Part shown: in pieces, positions 8,548-20,211 of the stretch | Numbering within the stretch: position 1 is the first letter of the stretch | Layout: each line of letters begins with the position of its first letter | Assembly (NCBI RefSeq): GCF_004379255.2 | Contig: NC_056051.1 | Coordinates: forward strand, 3,064,062-3,128,061 | Direction of reading: 5' to 3' | Length of the DNA: 64,000 bases | Source of the DNA: Salvia splendens | Taxonomy: Eukaryota; Streptophyta; Magnoliopsida; Lamiales; Lamiaceae | Made by a program: the position numbers and the translations under genes | The notes under the pieces: model-generated | The model's input: the letters and a program-made list of their open reading frames with translations, nothing else | Told to the model about the DNA's origin: nothing | The model's database searches: none

Positions 8548-10371
8548 GAGCATCCGCATCGGTGCTCGATGCGGATGACGGCGTCCGTGCCGCTGGCACG
8601 GCACTCCACTGTCCGCCGTTGTGCTCTTGCTGCTGTCACGGCTCTGCTCGATACATCGAGCACGTCCGTGCCGCTGAGCAGGCTGACGTGGCACGACGGG
8701 ATTGGCCAACGGCAAAGCCGTTGGCATTTTCAAATTTTTTTAAAATAGAATTTAATTTTAAAAAATCTTTTTAAAATAAAAAATATTTTCCCACTTCCCA
8801 ATAAATTATATCCGTTTTCTCCCCACTTTTATTTTATTTTTTATTTTTTTCCCCCAAAATTCACATTTTCATCTATAAATAAATACCCCAACTTCCACAC
8901 AAAAAAATTCCCACCACACTACACAATTCTCATCTAAAATCTCTTATCAATTCTCAATCTTTCACTCTTAAAAAAAATGTCCGGCTCCGACGATCACCCT
9001 CCGACTCCCACGGTTGGAACCACAAATGGTTCGGCTCACAACCATTCCCTAGTCCGGAAACGCCATTCTCGACCCCTTCTCAAACCCAAGGTTCTCAAGT
9101 TCCGGGTGGCTACTGGCCTTACCCGGTGGACGACCAAGATGCCCCCGATGGGCGATACGGGTGGGCACCCGAACCCGAATCGGGAGGGAGCGGCGGCTCT
9201 CAAACTCCTCCTACTCCTACTCCTACTCCTACTCCTACTCCTCGTGGTGTCCACACCCCGTACACTCCGGCGGGGATGGATAAGTTATTCAAAGCCTATT
9301 TGATTATCTCCGAAGATCCAGAGGTTGGCACGAACCAAAGCGGGATAGGTTTTGGTGGCGCGTCTCTCGCCGGTACAATGAAAACTGTCCGGATGGAACC
9401 ATCGAGCACAATGAGAGTATGGTACGCAATGCTATCTTCAGAGTCAACGAAGAAATCCAAAAGTTCCAAGTGTATTACCTCTAGGAAGAGCAGTCGACGG
9501 GGAACGGCAGGAGCGAGCTCGACATCTTCAGTGTCGCGTTGGCGACCTACCAATCCCAACATTACAAACAGTTCAAGTACCTCAGCGCTTGACAGGAGGT
9601 GCGCCATTATTTGAAGTATAAGGGAGACGTATCATCCTCCTCCGGCTCCTCCAGCAAACATCATCCGAAGTATAAGGGAGGCGTATCATCCTCCCCCAGC
9701 TCCTCTAGCAAACGGTTGAGGTCGGTATCCCTATCCGATGCCGGCGAGGATGAGGTGGCTAGCCAGCTTGCTGGAGCTAACTTGAGTAGCCCTGAAGCCG
9801 ATCCGAGCAGTTCCCAACGCCGGCCACAAGGAAGGAAGAAGGCGACGGCCAACCGCCGTCGCGCTGCGACTCCATCCGCCCCCGCTCCCGCTTTCTTTGT
9901 GCCACTTCAACCCCCACCAACTCGTTGTGGACCCTTTTGGCTCAACTCAATTTGGCCAATAGGTCTCGGATGACTCCCTAGCAACTTGATTCACAGTTGG
10001 CAATGATACGGGGTCTCCGAAAAACATTGGGGATAGGGCCAAAGGACTAGTCTTCCACAGTGGGTATTTTTTAGCTTTTAATTATGTAATTTTTAACTTA
10101 TAGGATTTTAATTATGTATTTTTTAGTTTTTAGGATATAATTATGTAATTTTTATTTTTTAGGATTTTATGTTTGTAATTTTTATTTTTTAATATTTAAT
10201 TATGTAATTTTATATTTTAATGTATTTTTAGTTATTTAAGTATTTAAATTAAATAATGGAATGGTGAAACCCTTGAACATGGATGTAAGAGATGTGTTCT
10301 TGAGAAAAACATGGAGTAAAAAATTAATAAAAGTGGGTCTGAGCCTGACAAGAGCATGGATGTGGATGCTC
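8548..10371 (+). mobile_element. PIF/Harbinger element carrying only a decayed MYB/SANT-like ORF
   Basis: Terminal inverted repeats GAGCATCCGCATCGGTGCTC (left) and the inverse GAGCATCCACATCCATGCTC (right), with TAA target duplications at 8545-8547 and 10372-10374. At 1824 bp it holds remnants of the accessory MYB-like ORF but no transposase, so it must rely on an enzyme supplied elsewhere. The tail after 10060 is AT-rich with repeats of tatgtaatttttattttttag. Confidence 0.8.
8977..9973 (+). pseudogene. Decayed MYB/SANT-like Harbinger accessory protein
   Basis: Begins with ATG at 8977 (MSGSDDHPPTPTVGTTNGS). The rest is spread over all three frames: GRYGWAPEPES and HTPYTPAGMDKLFKAYLIISEDPEVGTNQS, then a frame containing the RFWWRV-like and GTIEHNESMVRNAIFRVNEE-like text, then KYKGDVSSSSGSSSK and RKKATANRRR at the C-terminus. 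At least two frameshifts and several stops are present. The pattern matches the MYB/trihelix-like second ORF of plant PIF/Harbinger elements (often mis-annotated as glutathione S-transferase T3-like), which binds DNA and assists the transposase. A run of CTCCTA repeats lies at 9200-9243. Confidence 0.7.
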
Positions 10372-10374
10372 TAA

Positions 10375-10676
10375 TATCTTTTGTCAATTTTTTATGTCAA
10401 TATTTGTATTTAAAACATTTTAATTATTTTGATATCCGTTATTTTTAACGGACTTGGTTTGTATTGATGGAATTAAAATAATATAATTATAGATTGCTTT
10501 CTCTTACGAAATAGGTGTTTCTTCATCATAACATTAGGCTCAACCAACACGCCATTTCACATGCCATTTTTTAATATATGCGTGTTATAATTAGCCTTGT
10601 TTTAATCACCAGCACATCACACTACATTATTTGTTAATTGATTCCAATTCTCCCATCTGTAACAAAGCGCAGAAAA
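10375..10676 (+). promoter_or_regulatory. Upstream/promoter region of the thioredoxin y gene
   Basis: A 300-bp AT-rich interval between the Harbinger element and the TRX y start. I see no strong TATA box. The Harbinger insertion therefore lies very close to this gene's promoter. Confidence 0.4.
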
Positions 10677-13159
10677 ATGGCGATTTCCACAACTGCGGCA
10701 GTTCCGATCGTCGCTGAAACGTCGCCGTTTTCCAATTCCAAGCTCGCTCACTTCTCCTCTCTTCACTTCCCCAGTGAGCTCCGCATTTCTCAATTTTCAA
10801 ACCGTTGCCTCAAATCTAAGCCCCGCCATTCCACGCTTACGCCGGTAATTAGTCGTGTGTGTGTGTTTGTTTGAAGAAAGTAAAATTAGTTAGATATAAC
10901 TTTCATTCTGTTTCGAATTTGATCTCTGTTTGAATTGTTGTAAAACGTTGATTGCAAATTCGTGCATATGTGGAATCGTTTAAAGTGTGTTTTTCTCATA
11001 ATCACGTTGATGTTTGATTTATTTGTCCATACTTGTTTATCGTTTTTAGTGGAATGATTTGACTCTTGGCAAACAAGAAGGTGATGCAGAGTTTCCAAGC
11101 TGCACGTGAATTTCTGTAGATTCTGGTTTTCGTTGTCGTTATTAGAAAATTGAATAGCTGTGAGTTTTTGTAATTAGAACATACAAAAAGAAGGCTTTTG
11201 GGAGATCTGGAGTTTCAACTGTTGAGCATTTTAATGCTGGGCTTTATGTTCAGTTCTTGTGGAATATAGCTTGATGGACTTGATATATAGAGCTAAGGAT
11301 ATTTGCATACCGTAGCTGCACCTCATTCCCTTGTTTGTGAGCATGATACTCTGAAAGAATCTTGATGAAATATATCTTAACGTAAATATGGTTTTGATGA
11401 AAGCTCATGTGTCTCTTTTTTTGCCTCAAAAGTTCCGGATTTCTAGCCTTCATTTAAATAAACTCAAAGAGAAGAAATAAAAGTGGAAATGACATTTTGA
11501 TCTGTTTTCTGGGCTTAGAATCTTAGATTATAAGATAAGCTCACTGTCTTTCAGGCTCTATCAGTCATACAACACGTAGTAAATTGTATGTGGGCAACTA
11601 ATCAGCAAGTTCAAAAATGTGCGTGCGTGCGCGCATATATGTGTGTCTTCTAGTCCCTTTGGTTGTTTTTTTCTCTTTTCGCCTAAAGGTTGTTCCCTTA
11701 AAAGGTGGTAAAGGCCAATGCGAGGAATAGAAAGTTAGAAATGGATGACTGAATCAAAGTGTACACATCACTCGTCACTCTCACTGTACTTTCAAGTGTC
11801 CTTAAGTTATTGCAAATTGTTCTTCTTAAAGTTCTTCCACCTGTGCATGGTAACTGGACTCTATCTGGCTTTCTCATCTAATACTTGCAATTTACTCTAT
11901 AAGGTTGCGTCAAAGAAGCAGTCATTCACTTCATTCGAGGAGTTGTTGGAGAATTCTGATAAGCCGATTCTGGTTGACTTCTATGCTACTTGGTAGTGCC
12001 TCTTGTACTTGTTTACCTTCATCTATCTATATATCTTTGTCCAAGGGGTATGGTGTTGATTTACTCTTGGATTGTTTAATAGTCATATAATTGATGTTGT
12101 CTTAACTAAATGGACATTTCCCCCTTCAGTGACTCTTCCCATAAACTCTGGATCCCCACTAGAGTCTTGAAGTTTAGTTCTTCAGCGCTGCATTTATACA
12201 CTTCAGTTGGAGATGCCTTAATACAGTTATGCTATTCCGTTTTTCCTTTTCCAGGTGTGGTCCTTGTCAGTTTATGGTTCCTATTCTGGATCAAGTAGGT
12301 AGTTCAATGAATGATAGGATCCAGATTGTTAAAATTGACACGGAGAAGTATCCCAGCATTGCAAACAAATACAAAATAGAAGCATTGCCAACATTCATTT
12401 TGTTTAAGGATGGGGAACCATTCGATCGCTTTGTAAGTAATTGTTTTTAATTGCATTTGTTTAACGCTGGTCAAATTTGTGAATTCATGTTATAGTTTAA
12501 TGCTTAGCAGGAGAAGATGAGTGAATGATTGCTTTGGGCAAATGTCTGCAAGTGTAAATTAGGGCACACAAAAACTAAAATAATCCCTTTTGGTGGTATA
12601 TATAGAGGAAGGCCTACATGAAATGACATTAGAGATTCTGGACTGAGAATTGTATGGATCCATAATAGTTGTGATATATGTTATCTGAAATCCTATTACT
12701 ATTTGGGTCAGCTGGAAAATGGTGCATATAACAGCTGAATTGGACATCAACTGTTGAGAAAGTCTTTTTAGTATCTCTTCCATTTTGCTTAGATGAACCT
12801 GTTTTGCATGCATCCAAGGGCATATATGTGTTATGTATACATAGAAATAGGGCTGGTGCTAGAGAAAGGCACCCCCCCCCCCCCCACCCCCCATCCCCAC
12901 CCCAAGAAAAAACAACTGTATTTTAGTAACTTCTCAGTATTTCACTAATATAGCTGGTATGAGCATCGGTCCAAAGTTGGTATTTTGTTAGAAATGTGAA
13001 TACTCATGCTTGAGAATGATTTAGATTGTTCATTCCTTCTTGTTGCATTGCTAATTATTTCTTATATTCCCTAATACACATATCTATTTTCAGGAAGGTG
13101 CAATGGGCAAAGACAAGCTTATCGAACGCATAGAAGCTTCACTAGAAGTTAAACAGTAG
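10677..13159 (+). CDS. Thioredoxin y, chloroplastic
   Basis: Four exons: 10677-10844, 11904-11992, 12255-12432 and 13094-13159 (stop TAG), joining in frame to 166 residues, the usual size for plant TRX y precursors. Residues 1 to about 55 are Ser/Thr-rich with few acidic residues, as in a chloroplast transit peptide. The mature part reads VASKKQSFTSFEELLENSDKP, then the redox motif W-CGPC, whose W codon is split by intron 2, then QFMVPILDQV, VKIDTEKYPSIANKY and the cis-proline region ALPTFILFKDG, ending SLEVKQ. The QFMVPIL and KIDTEKYPS wording is the y-type signature. TRX y reduces stromal targets such as peroxiredoxin Q and methionine sulfoxide reductase. The second in-frame ATG at 10677 is chosen over 10638 because it matches the family start. 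Intron 3 holds a poly(C) tract (12870-12905). Confidence 0.92.
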
Positions 13160-13629
13160 TGCCAGTTGTGGTGAGCCAAGATGCCTATACATATATAATT
13201 TCTTGAAAAAGTAAATATAAACTGAGATGACCCCCAAACTGACTGCTCATCCATGATTTTTTCTCAGCTGCCAGGATGTAACGTGATCTATAACGATCGC
13301 AGAAGGTTATAGAGGAAGATGGAGGGAAGTGTTGTAACTTGCAATGGGACCATGCTTGTTAATTCTTCTATTTAGCATTATCAACCAGACCAAACAGATT
13401 TTTAATCATGGAACTTGTTTGTTTTAGTTGCTCAAACATGCGTCGGGAAATAAATTTCATATTCTAGTTACTTTAAAATGTTGTCATCATGCTCGTGATC
13501 CATCAACACAAACGATCGATCTGCCTTCTGCACCATCCCTTCGGTCTTTTCAACACATAAGTAACTTCTGTGGTAGTCATCTTTTAGATCTCAGATAACA
13601 AAAAATTAAACATGACTATAGACAACGAC
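13160..13629. other. TRX y 3' region and spacer before the tRNA
   Basis: AT-rich sequence after the TRX y stop, including AATAAA-like phrases near 13445, followed by non-coding spacer. A TATA-like actatagac and a CAA motif at 13615-13628 fit a plant Pol III start for the tRNA. Confidence 0.4.
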
Positions 13630-13702
13630 TCCGTTGTAGTCTAGTTGGTTAGGATACTCGGCTCTCACCCGAGAGACTCGGGTTCAAGTCCCGGCAACGG
13701 AA
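13630..13702 (+). tRNA. tRNA-Glu (CTC)
   Basis: A full cloverleaf can be drawn: acceptor stem TCCGTTG/CAACGGA, D arm GTCTAGTTGGTTAGGAT, anticodon stem CTCGG/CCGAG around loop CTCTCAC (anticodon CTC), and T arm with loop TTCAAGT, no intron. It matches nuclear plant tRNA-Glu. The T stem begins with a T:G wobble. No run of four or more T follows immediately, so Pol III termination may occur further downstream. Confidence 0.93.
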
Positions 13703-13732
13703 TTGTTTATTTATTACATAATTGTTGTGTCG

Positions 13733-13850
13733 ATATATATATATATATATATATATATAGGGGTGTGATAAAATACAAACTCTCTAAAATACAAACTATA
13801 CAAACTTTAATCATACTCACACCTCTCTCTATATATATATATATATCTTG
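13733..13850. repeat. (TA)n microsatellite pair
   Basis: Two TA dinucleotide runs (13733-13759 and 13831-13846) flank a short segment with repeated aaatacaaact phrases. No gene. The rest up to 14070 is unremarkable AT-rich sequence. Confidence 0.7.
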
Positions 13851-14069
13851 TTTGTAGTATATGATTATTACAATTACAATTGTTGCTAAAACTAAACTAA
13901 AAAGTGCACTTATGAGAAATGTGATTAAAGATGAACATGAGGAGAAGAAGATCTTGGCGTCAGGGTTTGAGGAGAAAAGATAGAACATAGAGACAAGTAC
14001 AAGAGTAGAGGAATATACTATAACTATGAAAAATAAGGAAATACTAATCCACCAAACATATAATAAAAA

Positions 14070-14300
14070 GTGGGGTTGTTGTGGTCTGACTCTTTAGACA
14101 AAGTTGCAAATCACAAGATATCATCATTGTCTTCATCCTTGTATTTCAATGTGAAAGTGCTCAAACTCCAGTTTAAGCTTTGTCGCCACCTCTTCAAAAA
14201 GTTTACTCATTCCCCACGTGAGACATATTTTTCAGAATTTACGATATCTTCTTCAAATTTCAGTTTTTTAACCTCCTTCTGTGTCTCCCCACCAATGCGT
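14070..14300 (-). pseudogene. NLP-like PB1-domain fragment
   Basis: Read on the minus strand, a KLFEEVATKLKLEFEHFHIE-like phrase and surrounding text match the PB1 domain of NIN-like proteins. The nucleotide phrase ctttagacaaagttgcaaatca is also found (ctttggacaaagttgcaaatca) in the NLP-like copy at 50 kb and, more diverged, at 22 kb. No RWP-RK domain is attached and stops interrupt it. It ends where the Harbinger copy begins. Confidence 0.55.
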
Positions 14301-14568
14301 GAATGAATGCTTTCCGGGTTTGTATCCGTTTAAAATAATCGAATTTTAATTTCAAAATCGTTTAAAAAAAATATTTTCCCACTTCCCAATAAATTATATC
14401 CGTTTTCTCATCACTTTTAATTTATTTTTAAATTTTTTTCCCCAAAATTCACATTTTTCATCTATAAATACCCTCATTTTCACACAAAAAATTTTACACC
14501 ACACTATACAATTCTCATCTAAATTCTCTCATCAATTCTCAATCTTTCACTTCACTCTTGAGAAAAAA

Positions 14569-16975
14569 ATGTCCGGCTCCGGCGATCACCCTCCGGCTCC
14601 CGTGGTTGGAACCACGAATGGTTCCCTAGTCCGGAAACGGAATTCTCGCCCCCTCCTCTAATCCAAGGTTCTCAAATTCCGGGTGGCTACCGTCCTTACC
14701 CAGTGGACGAGCAAGATGCCCCTGATGGGCGATACGGGTGGGCACCCGAACAGGATCGGGAGGGAGCGGCGGCTCCCAAACTCCTCCTATTCCTCCTCCT
14801 CGTAGCACTCGTGTCATGGGTCGTGGCGGCGATCATCACGCCCGCACCCCGTACACTCCGAGGGAGATGAATATGATGTTCAAAGCCTATTTGGAAATCT
14901 CCGAAGATCCGGAGGTTGGCACGAACCAAACCTATGATAGGTTTTGGTTCCTGAAGTAGCTGAAAGGCGTGTGCTTGGTGGTTATGATTTACAAACCCCT
15001 AGGTCCAGAGGATTCGCTAGATCACAGGGTCTAGGAGATCGTGGAACCTTTGGATATGCAGTCGTTGGACGCGCACTTTCCCGCTTCAAAAACCTCAACC
15101 CACTACACTATTGGCTAGTATAGGGAAGTAAAGGATCGATCTACGAAGACGGAGGGGTTTAGCATGCATTTAGAGGGTTTTGGGAAGATTCGGCTGCTGC
15201 CACGCAACAAGTGGGTTGAAACTTAATCTAATGGACTTGGGAAATAAAACTTACTCTACTCTATCTACTGGGTCCAAAGACTAAAAGTGCTATAAACATA
15301 GTCGCATGCATAATTCGAAACTGGAAATTAACTTGGGCACATTTATCAAACTACTGGGTCAGGTAAAAATTAAGTTTCCTAAAACAGCTACACAAAAGAG
15401 CATGAAAAGTGACAGGACAGGTTTCCCTAAATAACTACCGACAGTAAAAGCTGCAACTAACAAACGAACGGCGGATCTGATTCTAACTACCGATTATCTT
15501 CATCTTCTTCAGCAAACAAACACGAACTAGAACAAAAACAGAGCATAGAAACTGAGCATACTTCAAATCAAACGTTAAACAAGAAGATTATGCTAAAAAT
15601 TACCAGATCTAATCTACTAGGTCAAGCAAAATAGAAAATCCATGCAGATCCAGAAAGTACGTACTCAGATTCAAACATTAAAAATGAAATCTACTCTAGA
15701 TCCAACAGATTCAACTTCAACAAAACCACATCCACAACTTTCAACTCCGATTCAACTCCGATTCAAACCAACAACCAACAAACTCACTCAGATCTCTCTG
15801 ATCTCAACTCCATATGAACATTCAATTGCGAAAGCATCCAAATCAGTAAAGCAACACAAAACATTGAGAATCAGAGTGAAAATAGAAAACAGAAGCTAGA
15901 TTAACCATAAAACTTCAAATGTTAGTCACAAAACAGTCATCGAACTTCTGGCAAGGAAGTCTTGGAGAGAGAAAATACGTGCGGAAAAGTAAATTGTTTC
16001 TTCACCCTTATCAGGACGGTGTTACACTTCCAAAACAACACCACACTACCCCGGATTTTCCATCTGAGCCAAATGCGTGAAAGAGCCAAGAAAGTAAAAT
16101 ATTTCGAGTGAGATAGCTCCTAAGGATTTTCTAACTAAAAGAGAGAGTCCTCCTTTTTCAGCTATTTTTCCTCGTATTTATAGGCGTGGCTCCAATCCCT
16201 AGGGCAAAGGTCTTTGCGATTTGACGTTTGTGCCCCTGAGGATTCCGCTCTTTTTCTTCACTCTTTTGCTCCTTTTTCCTCTGCCCAGGTAATTGATACT
16301 TGTTCCTGGGTCTGGCAGATAATTCACGCATCTGGACTTACAATTATACGTTAGCACCATGGAAAACACAGAATTTAGATCTAAAACAAATGCATGAAAC
16401 GAGCCTTATCAGTTCCGCATCTCTCGCCGGTACAATGCCACCCGACCGAAGCGAACCATCGAGCGCAATGAGAGTATGGTGCGCAATGTCATCTTTAGAG
16501 CCAACGAAGAATCCAAAAGTTCCAGGGGATTTACCTCCAAGAACAGGAGTCGGCGGGGAGCGGCAAGAGCGAGCTCGACATCATCAGTGCCTCCATGGCG
16601 ATCTACCAATCTTATTATTACAAAGCATTCAAGTACCTCAGCGCTGGGCAGGAGGTGCGTACGCATCCGAAGTATAAGGGAGACTTATCATCCTCCTCCA
16701 GCTCCTCCAACAAACGGTCGAGGTCGTTATCCGACGTCGGCTCGGATGATGTGGCTAGCCAGCTTGCCGCAGCTAACTTGGGTAGCCCCGACGCCGACCG
16801 CAAGGAAGGAAACATGCGGCGGCCAACCGCCGTCGCACCGCTCTCTCTCCTTCTCCCTTTGTGCCACCTCAACCGCCCACCAACTCGTTGTGGACCATTT
16901 TGGCTCAACTCAATATGGCCAATACGTCGCACATGTCTCCCGAGCAACTTGATGCACATTATGCAATGATACGAG
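14569..16975 (+). pseudogene. Decayed MYB/SANT-like Harbinger ORF, interrupted by an LTR
   Basis: Starts MSGSGDHPPAPVVGTTNGSLVRKRNS, then a stop. Later pieces in other frames read EQDREGAAAPK, EMNMMFKAYLEISEDPEVGTNQTYDRFWF and, past the insertion, GRSELDIISASMAIYQSYYYKAFKYLSA and KYKGDLSSSSSSSNKRSRSLSDVGSDDVASQL. Same protein family as the copy at 8977-9973. Confidence 0.65.
14952..16411. mobile_element. Candidate solo LTR
   Basis: A 1460-bp block starting TGAAGTAG and ending CCTTATCA (the TG...CA ends of an LTR), flanked by the 5-bp direct repeat gttcc (14947-14951, 16412-16416). The Harbinger reading resumes immediately after it. No gag or pol text, primer site or second LTR is visible inside, so recombination to a solo LTR is the simplest reading. 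Orientation is undetermined. Confidence 0.7.
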
Positions 16976-17335
16976 GTCTCCGAAAAATATTGGGGATAGA
17001 ATAGTCTTCCACGAAGGTATTTTAAGTATGTAGTTTTTAATTTGTAGGATTTTAATTATGTAATTTTTATTTTTTAGTATTTAAGTATGTAATTTTTATT
17101 TTTTTTTAAATTTGTAATAGTAGTTTGAGTATTTTTAATATATTCTTATTTTGTAGAAATATTTTTTAGTAATTGAAATATTTAAATTAAATAATAAGAA
17201 TAGTGAGACTCTTGAGCATGTTCTTGCGGAAGAGCATGAATGTGGATGTTGTACTCTTAGAAAAAAATAAAATGTAAAAAATTAATAAATATAGGGCCGA
17301 ACCTACATCCATGCTCTTTAGCAAGAGCATGGATG

Positions 17336-17934
17336 AGAAGGTTATAAGTACCAAAGCCGAATCAGTCCAACACTTTTTTTAATATAGGAGTACACAGTTT
17401 TCAAGCTCTAACTTTGAGTGGACTAAACCGGCCCAAGAAGTGGGGCTAATTTTGTCAGTTCCAATATTATATTCCTATTTTACGTGCATATTCCTAGTAA
17501 CATTTTATAGATCATAGTTTAAAACGATGTTAGTCATTTAGCAGATATTTGTTTATTAAATACTAGTAGTATCTTACTTCACATAATGATTAGACTTCAA
17601 CAAAAAATAATAGTAGTACTTTTTAAATGATGCAATAAGTGACACCCATCACAATTTTCAAAGCTCAACTTTAAGATCATATAACGTTTTTATATTATGA
17701 AGCTACCCATCTGAATTGACATCACCAAGTATCACTATCAAGCTTTAAACATACCTACAGTCACCATAGTATCACTATCAAACTATAAACATGCCTACGA
17801 TAATTAAGACGAATAGATTCTGATGATTTGACAAACACCAACATGTTTTTCATCAACAAGTTTTTAATGTGGCAAATTCTGATGATTTGACAAACACCAA
17901 CATGTTTTTCATCAAGTTTTTAATGTGGCAAATT
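17336..17934. other. Intergenic, with a tandem duplication next to the TRIM
   Basis: No gene. A unit starting attctgatgatttgacaaac is present twice in tandem (17817-17876 and 17877-17932), the second copy three bases shorter. The TRIM LTR follows directly. Confidence 0.6.
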
Positions 17935-18780
17935 CGTCGACTGCAACATTAGTTTGATATTGTCCGCTTTGGGTCAATCTCGCACGAATTTATTTTTGGG
18001 TCACTCCCAAAAGGCCTCAAACTAATTGGGGTTGGACATAAATTATATACACCTTCCAACTTCCCTCAATCATCCGATGTGGGACGGGTTTGTAACTCAA
18101 CAAACCTTTATATACACCTTCCAACTTCCCTCACTCATCCGATGTGGGACGGGTTTGTAACTCAACAAACCTCCCCTCAAACCGAGACCATATCGGGAAC
18201 GCAGTTGACACGAACATGGGTAGTTCCAACCCTGGCCCCTGGGTCATCCTGGGCCCGACTCTAACCCGAGTCCTTTAGGGCCCGACCCTAACCGGGGCTC
18301 ATCCAGGCACAACCTATAGCCACATGAGCTCTGATACCACTTGTTAGGATCGTCAAGCACAACCTATAGCCACATGAGCTCTGATATATACACCTTCCAA
18401 CTTCCCTCACTCATCCGATGTGGGACGAGTTTGTAACTCAACAAACCTCCCCTCAAACCGAGACCACATCGGGAACGCAGTTGACACGAACATGGGTCGT
18501 TCCAACCCTGGCCCCTGGGTCATCCTCGGCCCGACTCTAACCCGAGTCCTTCAGGGCCCGACCCTAACCGGGGCTCATCCAGGCACAACCTATAGCCACA
18601 TGAGCTCTGATACCACTTGTTAGGATCGTCAAGCACAACCTATAGCCACATGAGCTCTGATACCACTTGTTAGGATCGTCGACTGCAATATTAGTTTGAT
18701 ATTGTCCGCTTAGGGTCAAGCCCACACGGATTTATTTTTGGGTCACTCCCAAAAGGCCTCAAACTAATTGGGGTTGGACA
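17935..18780 (-). mobile_element. TRIM-like miniature LTR retrotransposon, with tandem internal duplications
   Basis: Two direct copies of a roughly 110-bp sequence (17935-18038, truncated at its outer end, and 18668-18780), reading TGTCCAACCCC...GATCCTAACA on the minus strand, flank about 630 bp. Next to the right copy lies, on the minus strand, gTGGTATCAGAGCTC (18666-18652), the classical primer site for initiator tRNA-Met. The internal part contains no ORF and repeats itself (units around 18330-18660, including cacatcgggaacgcag and ccacatgagctctgatacca). Beyond 18780 the internal 3' part (ccttccaacttctctcactc) begins again, so elements have formed a tandem array. Confidence 0.7.
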
Positions 18781-19136
18781 GAAATTATATACACCTTCCA
18801 ACTTCTCTCACTCATCCGACATGGGACGGGTTTGTAACTAAGCAAATATGCACAAATTCATCAAAAACGACGATCCTCTACATGGATTCACCATTCATTC
18901 ACTTAATATTACATTATACTTTAATGAAATAAAATAATGAATTATAGAATTAATTTACTTGCAAATTTGACTTTTAAATATATAGCTGCACAAAAAATCA
19001 AGGAACACAAGCTTATTTTAATCATAAATGGTTTAATTCTTATTATTTTGGATTTTTTTTTTAATTTTAACCCCTCCAAAACTATGTCCTTGTGTGTGGT
19101 TCTAATTGTACAAAAATACATTACCATAGAAAACAC
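18781..19136. other. TRIM remnant and AT-rich spacer
   Basis: The first about 70 bp repeat the internal 3' part of the TRIM; the remainder is AT-rich non-coding DNA up to the MITE at 19140. Confidence 0.5.
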
Positions 19137-19139
19137 ATT

Positions 19140-19811
19140 GGCCATGTTTGGTTGGCGGGAAAGTAAAGTTGGCAAGGAAAATGAATGCTGGGAAAATGAA
19201 TCCCGGGAATATAATTTCTAATAACTTTACTTTCCCGTGTTTGGAAAATATCAAGATTTGAAAGTATATATTTGATTTAAACACTAAACTAAAAATATAC
19301 TTATCATTTTTTATTTATAAAAAATAATAATACATATTATTTAATAAATTATTAATTATAAATGATAATAATTATATTATTTTATTTATTATTACGATGG
19401 ATACTTTAAATATGGATTATACATCATAATATATAATAATATAATAATAAATAAGATTATTATTATTATTATTATTATTATATTTACTTAATTTTTAATT
19501 GAATAAATTTTATAATTTAAAATTTCACTACAATTTTATTGTTAATTACTAATTTATAAATTAATAATTATTATATTATTATATAATTATAATTATATTT
19601 AATTATTTAATAAATTATTATTATTATTATTATGATAATAAAAATAAAAATAAATATTAATAATATAGTTATAATTATGATAATTTGAATTATAGTTATT
19701 TATTATCCTGAAATTAAGTATGGTTTATACTAATAAATAGTAACAATAATGATGATGATGATGTTGTTGTTGATGATGATGATAATGATAATAATAATAA
19801 TAATAATAATG

Positions 19812-19882
<71 letters not shown>

Positions 19883-20103
19883 CTGTACTATATTGCATTA
19901 AATAGGTAAGAATTCTAAAACTGGGAAAAAGAATACTTAAGAAAAGTTAGGATTTAGAATCGTGGAAAGTTGTACTAACTTTCCTTGTTTCAGGATTTTG
20001 ATTACTTTCTCAGTTTGATTAAAAACAGAAACAAGCACAGGAATTTAAAATTTAAGGAATCAGATTACTTTCCCAGACAGAATCCTGGCAACCAAACATG
20101 GCC
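19140..20103. mobile_element. AT-rich MITE-like element, copy 1 (GGCCATGTTTGGTT ends)
   Basis: Inverted ends GGCCATGTTTGGTTG at both termini, with the 3-bp direct repeat att on each side (19137-19139, 20104-20106). The interior is almost pure A/T and includes long (AAT)n runs (19785-19880) but no coding text. A second copy in the opposite orientation lies at 57965-58964. The 3-bp duplication suggests a Harbinger-type origin. Confidence 0.75.
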
Positions 20104-20137
20104 ATTATGCATGCGCAAAAAATATTTTACTGGAAAA

Positions 20138-20211
20138 AAATATCGGAACCGACCATCAAGCTGACCAAATTTGTAAGCGCAAGGTTTGATTGATGGTCGG
20201 TTCCGATATTT
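20138..20211. repeat. 22-bp perfect inverted repeat with 30-nt loop
   Basis: Positions 20138-20159 (aaatatcggaaccgaccatc and two more bases) are the exact reverse complement of 20190-20211. The loop contains aatttgtaagcgcaa, a phrase that recurs at about 20236. It could fold into a short hairpin if transcribed; function unknown. Confidence 0.8.

Larger units (their letters stand above)
14330..17335 (+). mobile_element. Second Harbinger copy, 5'-truncated and split by an LTR insertion
   Basis: Closely follows the element at 8548-10371 from its ttttcccacttcccaataaa stretch to its AT-rich tail. The left terminal repeat is missing; the right end near 17300-17335 shows rearranged catgctcttt/agagcatgg repeats. 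Subtracting the 1460-bp insert leaves about 1.55 kb. Confidence 0.7.

Noticed and set aside
9036..9254. Arg/Ser-rich minus-strand ORF (SRSRSRSR)
   Set aside because: Produced by the CTCCTA repeat in the Harbinger ORF remnant read backwards.
11745..12298. Short ORFs in TRX y introns
   Set aside because: They read through exon-intron borders. Only the exon parts matching thioredoxin were kept.
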